From Vagococcus allomyrinae (GTDB taxonomy: Bacteria; Bacillota; Bacilli; Lactobacillales; Vagococcaceae): a stretch of 64,000 nucleotides of DNA. Within the stretch, counting starts at the first letter, position 1, and the number at the start of each line of letters is the position of its first letter. Both the position numbers and the translations under genes were made by a program. Below are positions 19,659 through 27,637 of this stretch, piece after piece. Location: positions 48,357-112,356 of the forward strand of contig NZ_JAEEGA010000002.1 in the NCBI RefSeq assembly GCF_017829975.1, written 5' to 3'. The notes under the pieces were generated by a model. It was not told the origin of the DNA, searched no databases, and was given only the letters and a program-made list of their open reading frames with translations.

Positions 19659-19699
19659 TAAAAGAAGTATTCCCGAAATTACCGAGAATACTTCTTTTT
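19659..19699. terminator. Terminator of rel-dtd, symmetrical
   Basis: AAAGAAGTATTC pairs with GAATACTTCTTT, with A-runs on the left and T-runs on the right, so it can act in both directions. On the minus strand it ends the rel-dtd unit right at the dtd stop. Confidence 0.8.
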
Positions 19700-20145
19700 T
19701 ACTTATAGTCGGTATCAAGGACGATCGTCACAGGGCCATCATTGACTAAACTAACAGCCATATGAGCACCAAATTCACCCTCTGAAACTGATAACCCCGT
19801 CTCTCTAAGCTTCTCATTAAAATACTGATAGAGAGCTGTCGCTTCCGCTGGCTTTGCCGCCTCAGTAAAGCTCGGTCGATTACCTTTTTTAGTATTGGCC
19901 AGTAAAGTGAATTGAGAAATGGACAGAATCTCTCCCTTCACATCGTGAACCGAGAGATTCAGCTTATCGTCACTGTCCTCAAAAATTCGCATCTTACTGA
20001 CTTTATTCGCTAAATACTCCGCCTCTTTTTCCGTGTCGCCTTCCTTCACGCCCACTAGTAACATCAATCCCAAATCAATCGCTGAAATCACTTGTTGATC
20101 AACACTAACCGAAGCCTGAGAGACTTTCTGTAAGACTACCTTCAT
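19699..20145 (-). CDS. dtd: D-aminoacyl-tRNA deacylase
   Basis: This 148-aa enzyme hydrolyses D-aminoacyl-tRNA (and Gly-tRNA-Ala) as a translation quality check. Conserved motifs are LSISQFTLLANTKKGNRPSF (the SQFTL catalytic Thr region) and GAHMAVSLVNDGPVTIVLD (the cis Gly-Pro type motif region near NDGPVT). Length is normal. ATG at 20145 is preferred over the GTG just before it. It follows rel by 25 bp in the conserved rel-dtd order of Firmicutes and ends at a strong terminator. Confidence 0.95.
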   Translation of the reverse strand: MKVVLQKVSQASVSVDQQVISAIDLGLMLLVGVKEGDTEKEAEYLANKVSKMRIFEDSDDKLNLSVHDVKGEILSISQFTLLANTKKGNRPSFTEAAKPAEATALYQYFNEKLRETGLSVSEGEFGAHMAVSLVNDGPVTIVLDTDYK

Positions 20146-20169
20146 CACTATCTGTCCCTTCCTGAGTTG

Positions 20170-22386
20170 TTAGCCATTTGTCCGACGAACACTATGAACA
20201 TCGGGGACACTCTTAATTTTATCAACAATTCGTTCTAAATGAGCTAAGTTTTGAATAGAAACGGTCAATAAGATCACAGCCATCTTATTTTTAGTCGGCT
20301 TTGCTTCCACTCCAATCAGATTTTTCGTCGCAGAATTCACCACGATCAAAATATCATTGAGTAAGCCTGAGCGATTATACCCGTAAACCTCCAGATCGGC
20401 ATTGTATTCTTTGCCGCTTTCAGCTGCCGTGTCCTCCCACTCCACATCAATTAACCGCTGTTGAACCTCTTCATTGCTGACGATGTTCGGACAATCCGCT
20501 CGGTGAATCGAAACACCCCGACCTTTGGTAATATACCCGACGATCTCATCACCAGGAACAGGGTTACAGCAACGACTGATGCGCACAAGCAGATTATCGA
20601 CCCCTTGAATAACAATACCGCCCTCATGGCGAACCTTCATCTTTTCCGGTTCCTTTTTAACCGGCTGTTTCATCAGCTCTTCTGCTTCTTGCTTTTGCCG
20701 CTCCTTCTCCATTTCACGACGAGCTTTTTCCGTCAAGCGATTGACCACAATTTGAGCCGTCACTTCACCAAAACCAACGGCGGCATACATGTCGTCTTCA
20801 CTTTGGAAATTAAAACGATCCAGCGTATCGGCTAAAGCCGTTTTATTGAGAAAATCCTTTGGTTTAAAATCTTGACTTAGAAGTTGTTTTTCAACAGCGT
20901 CTTTCCCTTTATTAATGTTCATCTCACGGTCTTGGACTTTAAAGAATCGCTTGATCTTATTGCGGGCTTTTGATGTGGCTACCATATTGACCCAGTCACG
21001 ACTTGGCCCAAATGAATTAGCTGAGGTCAGCACTTCAATAATATCGCCATTTTTCATCTTATAATCCAAGGGGACCATCTTGCCATTAACCTTGGCCCCC
21101 GTCGTCTTATTGCCAATTTCCGTGTGAATATTGTAAGCAAAATCCAAAGGTCCAGAACCTTTTGGTAGTTCCGTCACGTCGCCTTTCGGTGTAAAGACAT
21201 AGACTTTATCACTGAAAATATCACCTTTCACACTTTCCATAAACTCGGAAGCGTCATAACTCTCATCTTGCAATTCAATAATTTCATGGAACCAGCTCAA
21301 CTGCTTGCCAGTGCCATCGTCTTGCGTTTTTTCTGTCTTGCCTTCCTTATAGGCCCAGTGAGCCGCAACCCCAAACTCAGCAATTTCATGCATTTCATGA
21401 GTTCTAATTTGAACCTCCACAGGGTTTCCCTTCGGTCCAATTACCGTCGTATGCAAAGACTGATACATATTGGCCTTCGGCATAGCGATATAGTCTTTAA
21501 AGCGCCCTGGCATCGGCTTCCATTTCGTGTGAATCGCACCTAAAACAGCGTAACAATCCTTAATCGTATCCACCACGACACGAATCGCCAATAAGTCATA
21601 AATTTCTTCAAACTCTTTTTTCTGATCTTTCATCTTCTGATAGATCGAGTAGATGTGTTTCGGTCGACCGTAGATTTCAGCAAAAATATCCAGTTCTTCT
21701 GTCGAAAGACGAATCTGTTCCACAGTCTCTTCAATATAGGCTTCCCGCTCATCTCGCTTAGAATCCATTAAATTAACAATTCGATAATATTGATTAGGAT
21801 TTAGATAACGCAACGCAGTATCTTCCAACTCCCACTTAATCCGGCTAATCCCCAACCGATGAGCAAGGGGAGCGTAAATTTCAATGGTTTCTTGCGCAAT
21901 CCGACGCTGCTTATCTTCCCGTAAATGACGTAGCGTCCGCATATTATGCAGTCTATCCGCCAATTTAACCATGATAACCCGCAGATCTTCCGCCATCGCT
22001 AATAACATTTTGCGGTGATTTTCCGCCAACTGTTCCGCATGAGATTTATACTTGATTTTACCTAATTTAGTAACCCCATCAACCAACATCGCAACATCTG
22101 GGCCAAACTCAGCCTTTAAATCATCCAACGTCACCTCTGTATCTTCCACAACATCGTGCAGAAACCCAGTAGCAACAGTATGTGGATCCATATGCAGTTC
22201 CGCCAAAATCCCCGCCACTTGAATCGGGTGAACAATATAAGGTTCCCCCGACTGACGCGTTTGAAGCGCATGAGCCTCCGTTGCAAAGTCACATGCTTTT
22301 TTAACAAAGGCAACATGCTCCGGGCTCATATAATTTGACACAATTTTAATCACCGTTGGTCCTGTTAATACTTCATCTTTCGGCAT
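20170..22386 (-). CDS. rel: Bifunctional (p)ppGpp synthetase/hydrolase Rel
   Basis: This 738-aa stringent-response enzyme makes and degrades (p)ppGpp. An intact hydrolase HD domain (about 45-200, FLHDVVEDTEVT and DRLHNMRTL) is followed by the synthetase domain (about 240-350, with MYQSLHTTVIGP), TGS (about 390-455, VYVFTPKGDVTELP), helical/zinc-finger regions (RISRCCNPVPGDEIVGYITK) and a C-terminal ACT domain (about 660-735). ATG at 22386 lies 8 nt after AGGAG; the GTG three codons upstream overlaps less well. The mRNA leader is about 545 nt and contains two hairpin elements and four tandem 48-bp hairpins, which is unusual for rel. Confidence 0.97.
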   Translation of the reverse strand: MPKDEVLTGPTVIKIVSNYMSPEHVAFVKKACDFATEAHALQTRQSGEPYIVHPIQVAGILAELHMDPHTVATGFLHDVVEDTEVTLDDLKAEFGPDVAMLVDGVTKLGKIKYKSHAEQLAENHRKMLLAMAEDLRVIMVKLADRLHNMRTLRHLREDKQRRIAQETIEIYAPLAHRLGISRIKWELEDTALRYLNPNQYYRIVNLMDSKRDEREAYIEETVEQIRLSTEELDIFAEIYGRPKHIYSIYQKMKDQKKEFEEIYDLLAIRVVVDTIKDCYAVLGAIHTKWKPMPGRFKDYIAMPKANMYQSLHTTVIGPKGNPVEVQIRTHEMHEIAEFGVAAHWAYKEGKTEKTQDDGTGKQLSWFHEIIELQDESYDASEFMESVKGDIFSDKVYVFTPKGDVTELPKGSGPLDFAYNIHTEIGNKTTGAKVNGKMVPLDYKMKNGDIIEVLTSANSFGPSRDWVNMVATSKARNKIKRFFKVQDREMNINKGKDAVEKQLLSQDFKPKDFLNKTALADTLDRFNFQSEDDMYAAVGFGEVTAQIVVNRLTEKARREMEKERQKQEAEELMKQPVKKEPEKMKVRHEGGIVIQGVDNLLVRISRCCNPVPGDEIVGYITKGRGVSIHRADCPNIVSNEEVQQRLIDVEWEDTAAESGKEYNADLEVYGYNRSGLLNDILIVVNSATKNLIGVEAKPTKNKMAVILLTVSIQNLAHLERIVDKIKSVPDVHSVRRTNG

Positions 22387-22409
22387 GTGTTTCACTCCTC
22401 TTACTTAAT

Positions 22410-22457
22410 GGTCCGTTGTCCTAAACTTCTACGCATTAAAATGCTAGAGTTAAGGCT
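22410..22457 (-). repeat. 48-bp hairpin element next to the rel ribosome binding site
   Basis: On the minus strand it begins AGCCTTAACTCTAGCATTTT, forms a small hairpin (GCATT/AATGC) and ends GGACAACGGACC. It is followed by ATTAAGTAAGAGGAG and then the rel start. The same ATTAAGTAAGAGGAG precedes it, so the element lies between two copies of the ribosome binding site. It has the same 48-bp length and the same GGACANCGGACC end as the gatC-locus base element. Confidence 0.85.
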
Positions 22458-22472
22458 CTCCTCTTACTTAAT

Positions 22473-22577
22473 GGTCCGTCCTTCAATTCTTAGTGCTTTA
22501 GCACTTAGAGATTGATGTGATCGAAACGCAGTGTAGTGTCCTAAACTTCTACGCATTAAAATGCTAGAGTTAAGGCT
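22473..22577 (-). repeat. 105-bp compound hairpin element (48-bp base with a 58-bp insert)
   Basis: It shares 40 nt at one end and the last 7 nt (ACGGACC) with the 48-bp copy at 22410-22457. Between them sits a 58-bp module (22480-22537). On the plus strand this module begins CCTTCAATTCTTAGTGCTTT and has the hairpin AGTGCT/AGCACT. The same module, with different but again complementary arms, is in the 53.7-kb element. GAGGAG flanks both sides of the compound element. Confidence 0.85.
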
Positions 22578-22596
22578 CTCCTCTAAACTTGGTTGT

Positions 22597-22788
22597 CGAT
22601 GTCCCTCATCTCTATAGGCTGAAGCCTTAAGAATGACGGCTCTTCGATGTCCCTCATCTCTATAGGCTAAAGCCTTAAAAATGACGGCTCTTCGATGTCC
22701 CTCATCTCTATAGGCTAAAGCCTTAAGAATGACAGCTCTTCGATGTCCCTCATCTCTATAGGCTAAAGCCTTAAGAATGACGGCTCTT
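22597..22788. repeat. Four tandem 48-bp hairpin units in the rel leader
   Basis: Four direct copies start at 22597, 22645, 22693 and 22741 with a strict 48-bp period and about 1-2 differences each. Each unit contains TCCCTCATCTCTATAGGCT followed by the complementary AGCCTTAAGAATGACGG, and forms an imperfect hairpin on either strand. There are no spacers, so this is not a CRISPR array. A single copy of the same unit lies inside the elements at 544-639 and 53645-53798. Confidence 0.95.
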
Positions 22789-22936
22789 CTTTAAACTCTG
22801 ATCTTTTGGCGCGACGACTTTTTTATTTTATATAGGTTATTTTTATTAATCAACAGATAGTGGCATCCCTTGATTGGTCGTATTTTGATTTTCAATTTTT
22901 GGTTATTTGTCTGGTACTTTTTTAAGGGATGTCTGT

Positions 22937-22965
22937 ATTATACAAATTTTACGCCATCTTTTCAA
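22937..22965 (-). promoter_or_regulatory. Sigma-A promoter of rel
   Basis: On the minus strand TTGAAA (22965-22960), a 17-bp spacer ending in TG, and TATAAT (22942-22937) form a good promoter. It would give a leader of about 545 nt, of which 22410-22788 is mostly repeat elements. Confidence 0.7.
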
Positions 22966-22979
22966 TAAAGGATACATGG

Positions 22980-24368
22980 CTATTTTAAGAATCGACGAAT
23001 CCACTTGTCTTTAACATGGGTATACGGGGCATACATTAATTTCAACGGGAAATAATTGGTTCGTTCTAAAACAGATCGTTGATGAGTAAAGGCTTCAAAA
23101 CTGTAGCGACCATGATAATGCCCCATGCCTGAATGTCCGACACCGCCAAAGGGAAGGCGTGAATTGCTGAGATGGAGAATCGTATCATTAATTGTTGCCC
23201 CACCAAATTGTAATCGGTCGATAATTTGCTGAATCTCAGGTTTACTTTTTGAAAAAGGGTAGAAAGCTAAGGGGGCTTCCTGCTCCTCAATGTATCCCAG
23301 AGCATCTTCTAAATGGTGATAACTTAAAACTGGTAATAGTGGCCCAAATATTTCTTCCTTCATAGCCCCTAAATCAGACGTCAGCGTCCCTTGAATAAGA
23401 GTTGGCTCAATAAACAAGTCCTTCTGATCAACGGTACCACCAAAGATAATCTGATCAGCATCTTTTTCAAGGATCGCCTGCAAGCGGCCCAGATGACGCT
23501 GGTTAACAATTCGCCCATAATCGGCAGACGCTTGACTGTTTTCACCGTACAATGACACTATTTTCGCGATTAATAAAGAGATAAACTCATCTCTAATTGA
23601 CTCGTCCACTAAACAATAATCCGGGGCAATACAAGTTTGTCCCATATTCAATAGCTTGCCCCAAATAATCCGCTCTGCCGCTAAGTTTAAATCAGCCTGA
23701 GCGGTAACAAGGGCCGGGCTTTTCCCACCTAATTCCAACGTCACAGGAGTTAAATACTGACTGGCCGCTTCCAAAACAATCTGGCCAACAGTCGTACTCC
23801 CAGTAAAGAACAGTTTATCAAACCGCTCCTGTAACATCCTTGTATTGTGTTCTTTATTACTTTCAAAAAAATGTAAATAGTCACGAGAAAAATACTTAGG
23901 GCTAGCCTCAAAGAGTACTTGATTAACATGGGGAGTGTATTCCGACAGTCCAACGAGCGCCACATTGCCACCTGCAATCGCCCCGATCAACGGGTCTAAA
24001 GACAATAATAACGGATAATTATAAGCACTCAAAATCAAGGTACAACCATAAGGGCTCGATGTGATATAGCTTCTGGCTGGCATTAAAAAGAGTGGTGTTG
24101 CCACTTTTTTTGGTCGACTCCACCGCTTTAAAGACCGCTGAGCCGCTCTCAAATTGTGGTAAAGTAAGCCAATTTCCGTCATATAAGACTCACTTGAGTG
24201 CTTGCCTAAGTCCTTTTCTAAAGCCTCACACAAGACTTCTTCATGATCTCTTAACAGCGTCTCTAACTGCTTAAGCTGACTTAAACGAAACCCTAAAGGC
24301 TTGGTTTGTTGGCTTCGGTAAAACAGCCGTTGTGCCTGAATAATTTCCTTTATTTCCGATTCCTTCAT
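22980..24368 (-). CDS. Aldehyde dehydrogenase, class 3 type
   Basis: This 462-aa NAD(P)-dependent enzyme oxidises aldehydes to acids. The Rossmann part contains LTPVTLELGGKSPALV (general-base Glu). The catalytic cysteine is in GQTCIAPDYCLV, where a class-3 ALDH carries it, and GSTTVGQ is the cofactor loop. The C-terminus, NDTILHLSNSRLPFGGVGHS and SFEAFTHQRSVLERTNYFPL, is typical of the YwdH/long-chain and aromatic aldehyde branch. ATG at 24368 has GAGAGGA 8 nt before it; 15 codons of upstream frame are likely non-coding. Monocistronic, and no substrate can be inferred from its neighbours. Confidence 0.9.
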   Translation of the reverse strand: MKESEIKEIIQAQRLFYRSQQTKPLGFRLSQLKQLETLLRDHEEVLCEALEKDLGKHSSESYMTEIGLLYHNLRAAQRSLKRWSRPKKVATPLFLMPARSYITSSPYGCTLILSAYNYPLLLSLDPLIGAIAGGNVALVGLSEYTPHVNQVLFEASPKYFSRDYLHFFESNKEHNTRMLQERFDKLFFTGSTTVGQIVLEAASQYLTPVTLELGGKSPALVTAQADLNLAAERIIWGKLLNMGQTCIAPDYCLVDESIRDEFISLLIAKIVSLYGENSQASADYGRIVNQRHLGRLQAILEKDADQIIFGGTVDQKDLFIEPTLIQGTLTSDLGAMKEEIFGPLLPVLSYHHLEDALGYIEEQEAPLAFYPFSKSKPEIQQIIDRLQFGGATINDTILHLSNSRLPFGGVGHSGMGHYHGRYSFEAFTHQRSVLERTNYFPLKLMYAPYTHVKDKWIRRFLK

Positions 24369-24504
24369 GAGTGAAATCCTCTCTGTTTGTTGTCTCATTA
24401 GTATACCATACATCAGCTTGCCCCTTGTTTATAAGATCTTTCCCACCTTTGAAAACAGCCACTGGGACAAAAAGCTTACTCAAATCTCTCAATCCCCAAA
24501 AACA

Positions 24505-24536
24505 CCAAAAAGAACCACTCAGACATGAATGGTTCC
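24505..24536 (-). terminator. Terminator of the prmA-rsmE operon
   Basis: GAACCACTCA (24512-24521) pairs with TGAATGGTTC (24526-24535). On the minus strand the stem is followed by TTTTTGG. It lies about 70 bp after the rsmE stop. Confidence 0.75.
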
Positions 24537-24606
24537 AACTTTAGCACTGTTGTTTAAAAAGTATTATCAGAGACTTACTCATTAACGAGTCATAAAAGGA
24601 CACTTG

Positions 24607-25368
24607 TTAGACTTGCAATAGGTCAAACTGATAACTAATGGCGCTCAATAGATAAAGAGGGGCTGTTTCCGCTCTTAAAATACGTGGTCCCAACCCACAA
24701 ACATGAGCTCCCAAAGATTCAAAATAGCTGACTTCTTTTGCTGAAAAACCACCTTCTGGTCCAACGAGTACCAGCAACTTTTGCCCGCGTTTCATTTCTT
24801 GAATGGTGCGAACTAACTGGGCTTTCTCGCCAATTTTTGCCGCTTCTTCATAAGCCACAAGAATTTGATCGTAACCACTAAAACTCTCAAAAAAAAGAGC
24901 TGACTGCTCGAACATGGTGACGGTCGGTTGAACCTGACGATGAGATTGTTCCGCTGCTTCTTTGGCAATCTTACTTAAACGATCTTGTCGTTTGCCTAAT
25001 TTTTTGCCGTCCCATTTAACCACAGATGTTTGACTGGGAAACCCAATAAAGTTGTGAGCCCCAAGTTCCGTTCCCTTTTGTACCACCAGCTCAAGCTTAT
25101 CCCCTTTAGGATAGCCACAGGCGATGGTCACATGAATCGGTAGCTCCTTCGTCTGTTCTTCACGCGCCACTTCCCTTAACAGGACTTTCTCCGTTAAGAT
25201 CTGTGTGACTTCCGCTTTAATAGCCACTTCATCTTGAAAAACCAGATAGCATTGGTCGCCTTCTTTCATGCGCATCACATTAATGGCATGATGATAATCC
25301 TCTCCCTCAAGAGAAAAGCCCTCTGCTACCATCTCAGTATAGGCCTGTTCCACAAAATACCGTTGCAT
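24607..25368 (-). CDS. rsmE: 16S rRNA (uracil1498-N3)-methyltransferase
   Basis: This 253-aa SPOUT-class methyltransferase modifies U1498 of 16S rRNA using S-adenosylmethionine. An N-terminal PUA-like domain (MQRYFVEQAYTEMVAEGFSL, EDYHHAINVMRM) leads to the knotted SPOUT domain with LVLVGPEGGFSAKEVSYFES and LGPRILRAETAPLYLLSAIS, the hallmark SAM-binding knot. Full length. The ATG at 25368 follows GGGAGAG. It is 31 bp after prmA in the common prmA-rsmE pair. Confidence 0.95.
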   Translation of the reverse strand: MQRYFVEQAYTEMVAEGFSLEGEDYHHAINVMRMKEGDQCYLVFQDEVAIKAEVTQILTEKVLLREVAREEQTKELPIHVTIACGYPKGDKLELVVQKGTELGAHNFIGFPSQTSVVKWDGKKLGKRQDRLSKIAKEAAEQSHRQVQPTVTMFEQSALFFESFSGYDQILVAYEEAAKIGEKAQLVRTIQEMKRGQKLLVLVGPEGGFSAKEVSYFESLGAHVCGLGPRILRAETAPLYLLSAISYQFDLLQV

Positions 25369-25399
25369 TCACAACTCTCCCTGACAATTCGACTTATTT

Positions 25400-26353
25400 T
25401 TACTTTTGATCACTGGCTGGTTTCGTTAAAATAATGCCGAACCAATCAGCCTGCTGCAAAATTTCCGTAATTTCAAACCCGATAGCGACTAGCGCTTCAA
25501 GGACTTCCGCTTTTTTATCTTCAATAATCCCTGAGACAATCAATTTCCCGCCAGGTTTAACTAAACGCCACGCATCAGGAATCAAACGCAAGATGATTTC
25601 CGCCAAGATATTAGCCACAATCACATCCGCTTGAATCTCAACACCTGTCAATAAATCATTGGCACTTACCTGAACATCCCCAGCAATTGGGTTTAAGTCC
25701 ACATTTTCTTGAGCCGCTGTCACTGCCACATCATCCAGATCGTAAGCATAGACCTCCTTGGCCCCTAAATGCTTACTGGCAATGCTCAGAACACCAGAGC
25801 CCGTACCTACATCTAAAACTGTTTCACCGCCCCGTAAGACGATTTCTAACGCGTGGAGGCTGACCATCGTCGTCGGATGAGTCCCTGTTCCAAACGCCAT
25901 GCCTGGATCAAGTTTTAAAATCTTTTCATCCTCATTTTTAGCTTGATAATCCACCCAATTTGGCACAATCGTTAAATAACGACTGATGGAAACAGGATGA
26001 TAATATTTTTTCCAAGCAGTCGCCCAATCGGTCTCAGCCACCTCATGAATCTCAACCAGATTAGCCCCAATAGCTAAACCAAACTCTGGCAATTGATTGA
26101 CCTTTTGTTTAATGGTCGGCAATATTTCCGGCAAAAAGGTTGTTTCCGGAAAATAAGCCATCACGATCGCCCCTTCTTTAATATGATCAAAATCCTCGTC
26201 ATCAAGGATTTCACCAAACTTATCACTGACAAAATTCGTCACATCCAAGGCATCTTCAATCGCAACCCCACTAGCACCAGCTTCCATCATAATATTGGCG
26301 ATTGCCTCAACTGCTTCACTGGCTGTGGTGACTTTTACTTCGGTCCATTTCAT
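25400..26353 (-). CDS. prmA: Ribosomal protein L11 methyltransferase
   Basis: This 317-aa SAM-dependent methyltransferase trimethylates ribosomal protein L11. The SAM motif I is VLDVGTGSGVLSIASKHLGA and the post-motif region reads DVIVANILAEIILRLIPD. The N-terminal substrate domain begins MKWTEVKVTTASEAVEAIAN. The ATG at 26353 follows AGAAGGAG. It lies in the order DUF3013-prmA-rsmE, with 15 bp to the upstream gene, so the three are one operon. Confidence 0.96.
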   Translation of the reverse strand: MKWTEVKVTTASEAVEAIANIMMEAGASGVAIEDALDVTNFVSDKFGEILDDEDFDHIKEGAIVMAYFPETTFLPEILPTIKQKVNQLPEFGLAIGANLVEIHEVAETDWATAWKKYYHPVSISRYLTIVPNWVDYQAKNEDEKILKLDPGMAFGTGTHPTTMVSLHALEIVLRGGETVLDVGTGSGVLSIASKHLGAKEVYAYDLDDVAVTAAQENVDLNPIAGDVQVSANDLLTGVEIQADVIVANILAEIILRLIPDAWRLVKPGGKLIVSGIIEDKKAEVLEALVAIGFEITEILQQADWFGIILTKPASDQK

Positions 26354-26368
26354 CTCTCTTTGCTCCTT

Positions 26369-26851
26369 CTAGTATTTCGGATAAGGAACGTACTCTGTCG
26401 GTCCTGTTGCTTCCGCTAATTGCTTGTCAAACTCCGCCTGATCCCACTGTAATTCAAATACTTCGGCATCTTCATTAGCCAAAAAGTCCATTAAATCACT
26501 TTCGCCTTCTGTCAAGATCTGGCTTAGATACTTAGCTAATACCATTAAAACCTTCTTTTGAATGCCTTTCTTTCCCTCATAAGGAATCAGCGCCAAGTAG
26601 TCTTCCGCATCTGCAACTGCCCCTTTAGCAGGGTCATATAACAACACACTATCTTCAAACTCAATCACTTCTTCTTCAGACTCAACCCCTTCTAAATCAG
26701 CAATTGCCCCCTTCCCTTGGTTTTGCGCATATAACACAACCATCACTTCAACTGTGTGGCCTTTAGTGTCCCAATCAATGGCGAAATCGTAGTCTCCTAA
26801 ATTTTTTTCCAATTGTTTTTCTAAAAATGTCAACATATGTTCTTTTTTCAT
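26369..26851 (-). CDS. DUF3013 family protein
   Basis: This acidic soluble protein of about 160 aa belongs to DUF3013 of lactic acid bacteria, with LTFLEKQLEKNLGDYDFAID at the start and an acidic C-terminal half (FLANEDAEVFELQWDQAEFD). Its function is unknown. The ATG at 26851 is chosen because AAAGGAC lies 8 nt upstream. It is the first gene of the unit with prmA and rsmE, an arrangement common in Enterococcaceae and streptococci, which hints at a translation-related role. Confidence 0.85.
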   Translation of the reverse strand: MKKEHMLTFLEKQLEKNLGDYDFAIDWDTKGHTVEVMVVLYAQNQGKGAIADLEGVESEEEVIEFEDSVLLYDPAKGAVADAEDYLALIPYEGKKGIQKKVLMVLAKYLSQILTEGESDLMDFLANEDAEVFELQWDQAEFDKQLAEATGPTEYVPYPKY

Positions 26852-26965
26852 CGGTTGTTGTCCTTTCTTTGGCACATTCTTCTGCTATTTTATCATACAA
26901 GAGACTGCCTTAAAATGCTACTATCAAATCCTTTGCTAACTTGTCTATTTAAGCCCGTCTTTTCA

Positions 26966-26994
26966 TTGATATTTCAGCAAAAAACCCGTATACT
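26966..26994 (+). promoter_or_regulatory. Promoter of the PAP2 gene
   Basis: TTGATA (26966-26971) and TATACT (26989-26994) are spaced by 17 bp, about 50 bp before the ATG. Confidence 0.65.
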
Positions 26995-27044
26995 TTGCCT
27001 ACAGCTCGACATCTTTCAAACCTATTATCCCAAAGGAGTTGCTT

Positions 27045-27578
27045 ATGTTTACAACCATTCAAAGCTGGGATCAACAGCTTATTAACTTCATCCAACAGAA
27101 AGTCCCTCGAAGCCAGATACCGACCCGACTTGCCAGAATCATCAACTCGATTGGCAATGGTGGCATTATGTGGGTTTGTTTAGCCGTTTTTTTAATCGCT
27201 CGCGGTCAGCAACCCTTTGGCTATATGATTATCTTTGCTGATGCGTTCTATTTTCTCGTCTGCCACCAGTTCATCAAAAAAATCGTCGTCCGAAAGCGAC
27301 CCTTTCAAAATAACCCAGAGATTCAATTGGAAATCAAGACCCCTAGTAGTTCTTCCTTTCCCTCTGGCCACGCGACGATTTCCTTCGCCAGTACAACCAT
27401 TCTTTTTTTCATGAATCCTCTCGTCGGTTGGATCGCCTTGATCCTTTCACTAATTGTCGCCCTCTCCCGTCTCTATCTAATGGTGCATTACCCTAGTGAT
27501 GTCCTTTGGGGAATGGCAATCGGTATTCTGGATGGCTTGATTGCCGTCTATGTCATCAGGCTCCTATACCATTTATAA
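27045..27578 (+). CDS. PAP2-family membrane phosphatase
   Basis: This 177-aa membrane protein carries the three lipid-phosphatase motifs: KIVVRKRPF (KX6RP-type), SSFPSGHATISF (PSGH with the acid histidine) and SRLYLMVHYPSDVLWG (SRX5HX3D with the nucleophile). About five helices place the active site outside the membrane. Likely substrates are undecaprenyl diphosphate, phosphatidylglycerophosphate or similar lipids; the sequence cannot decide. ATG at 27045 follows AAAGGAG by 6 nt. It stands alone before rarA. Confidence 0.9.
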   Translation: MFTTIQSWDQQLINFIQQKVPRSQIPTRLARIINSIGNGGIMWVCLAVFLIARGQQPFGYMIIFADAFYFLVCHQFIKKIVVRKRPFQNNPEIQLEIKTPSSSSFPSGHATISFASTTILFFMNPLVGWIALILSLIVALSRLYLMVHYPSDVLWGMAIGILDGLIAVYVIRLLYHL

Positions 27579-27602
27579 AGAGGGCACCTCCTCTCTGGTC
27601 TG

Positions 27603-27611
27603 TGGTATAAT
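27603..27611 (+). promoter_or_regulatory. Extended -10 promoter of rarA
   Basis: TGGTATAAT, 27 bp before the rarA ATG, is an extended -10 without a clear -35. A small inverted repeat AGAGG/CCTCT lies just upstream, after the PAP2 stop. Confidence 0.5.
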
Positions 27612-27637
27612 TGAGTTATTAATAAAGGAGGTTGACT

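Noticed and set aside
20461-20835. A 124-aa plus-strand frame opposite rel
   Set aside because: It mirrors rel codons on the opposite strand and has no start signal.
22597-22788. Tandem 48-bp repeats as a CRISPR array
   Set aside because: The copies are directly contiguous with no variable spacers, and single copies occur inside other elements; no cas genes are present.
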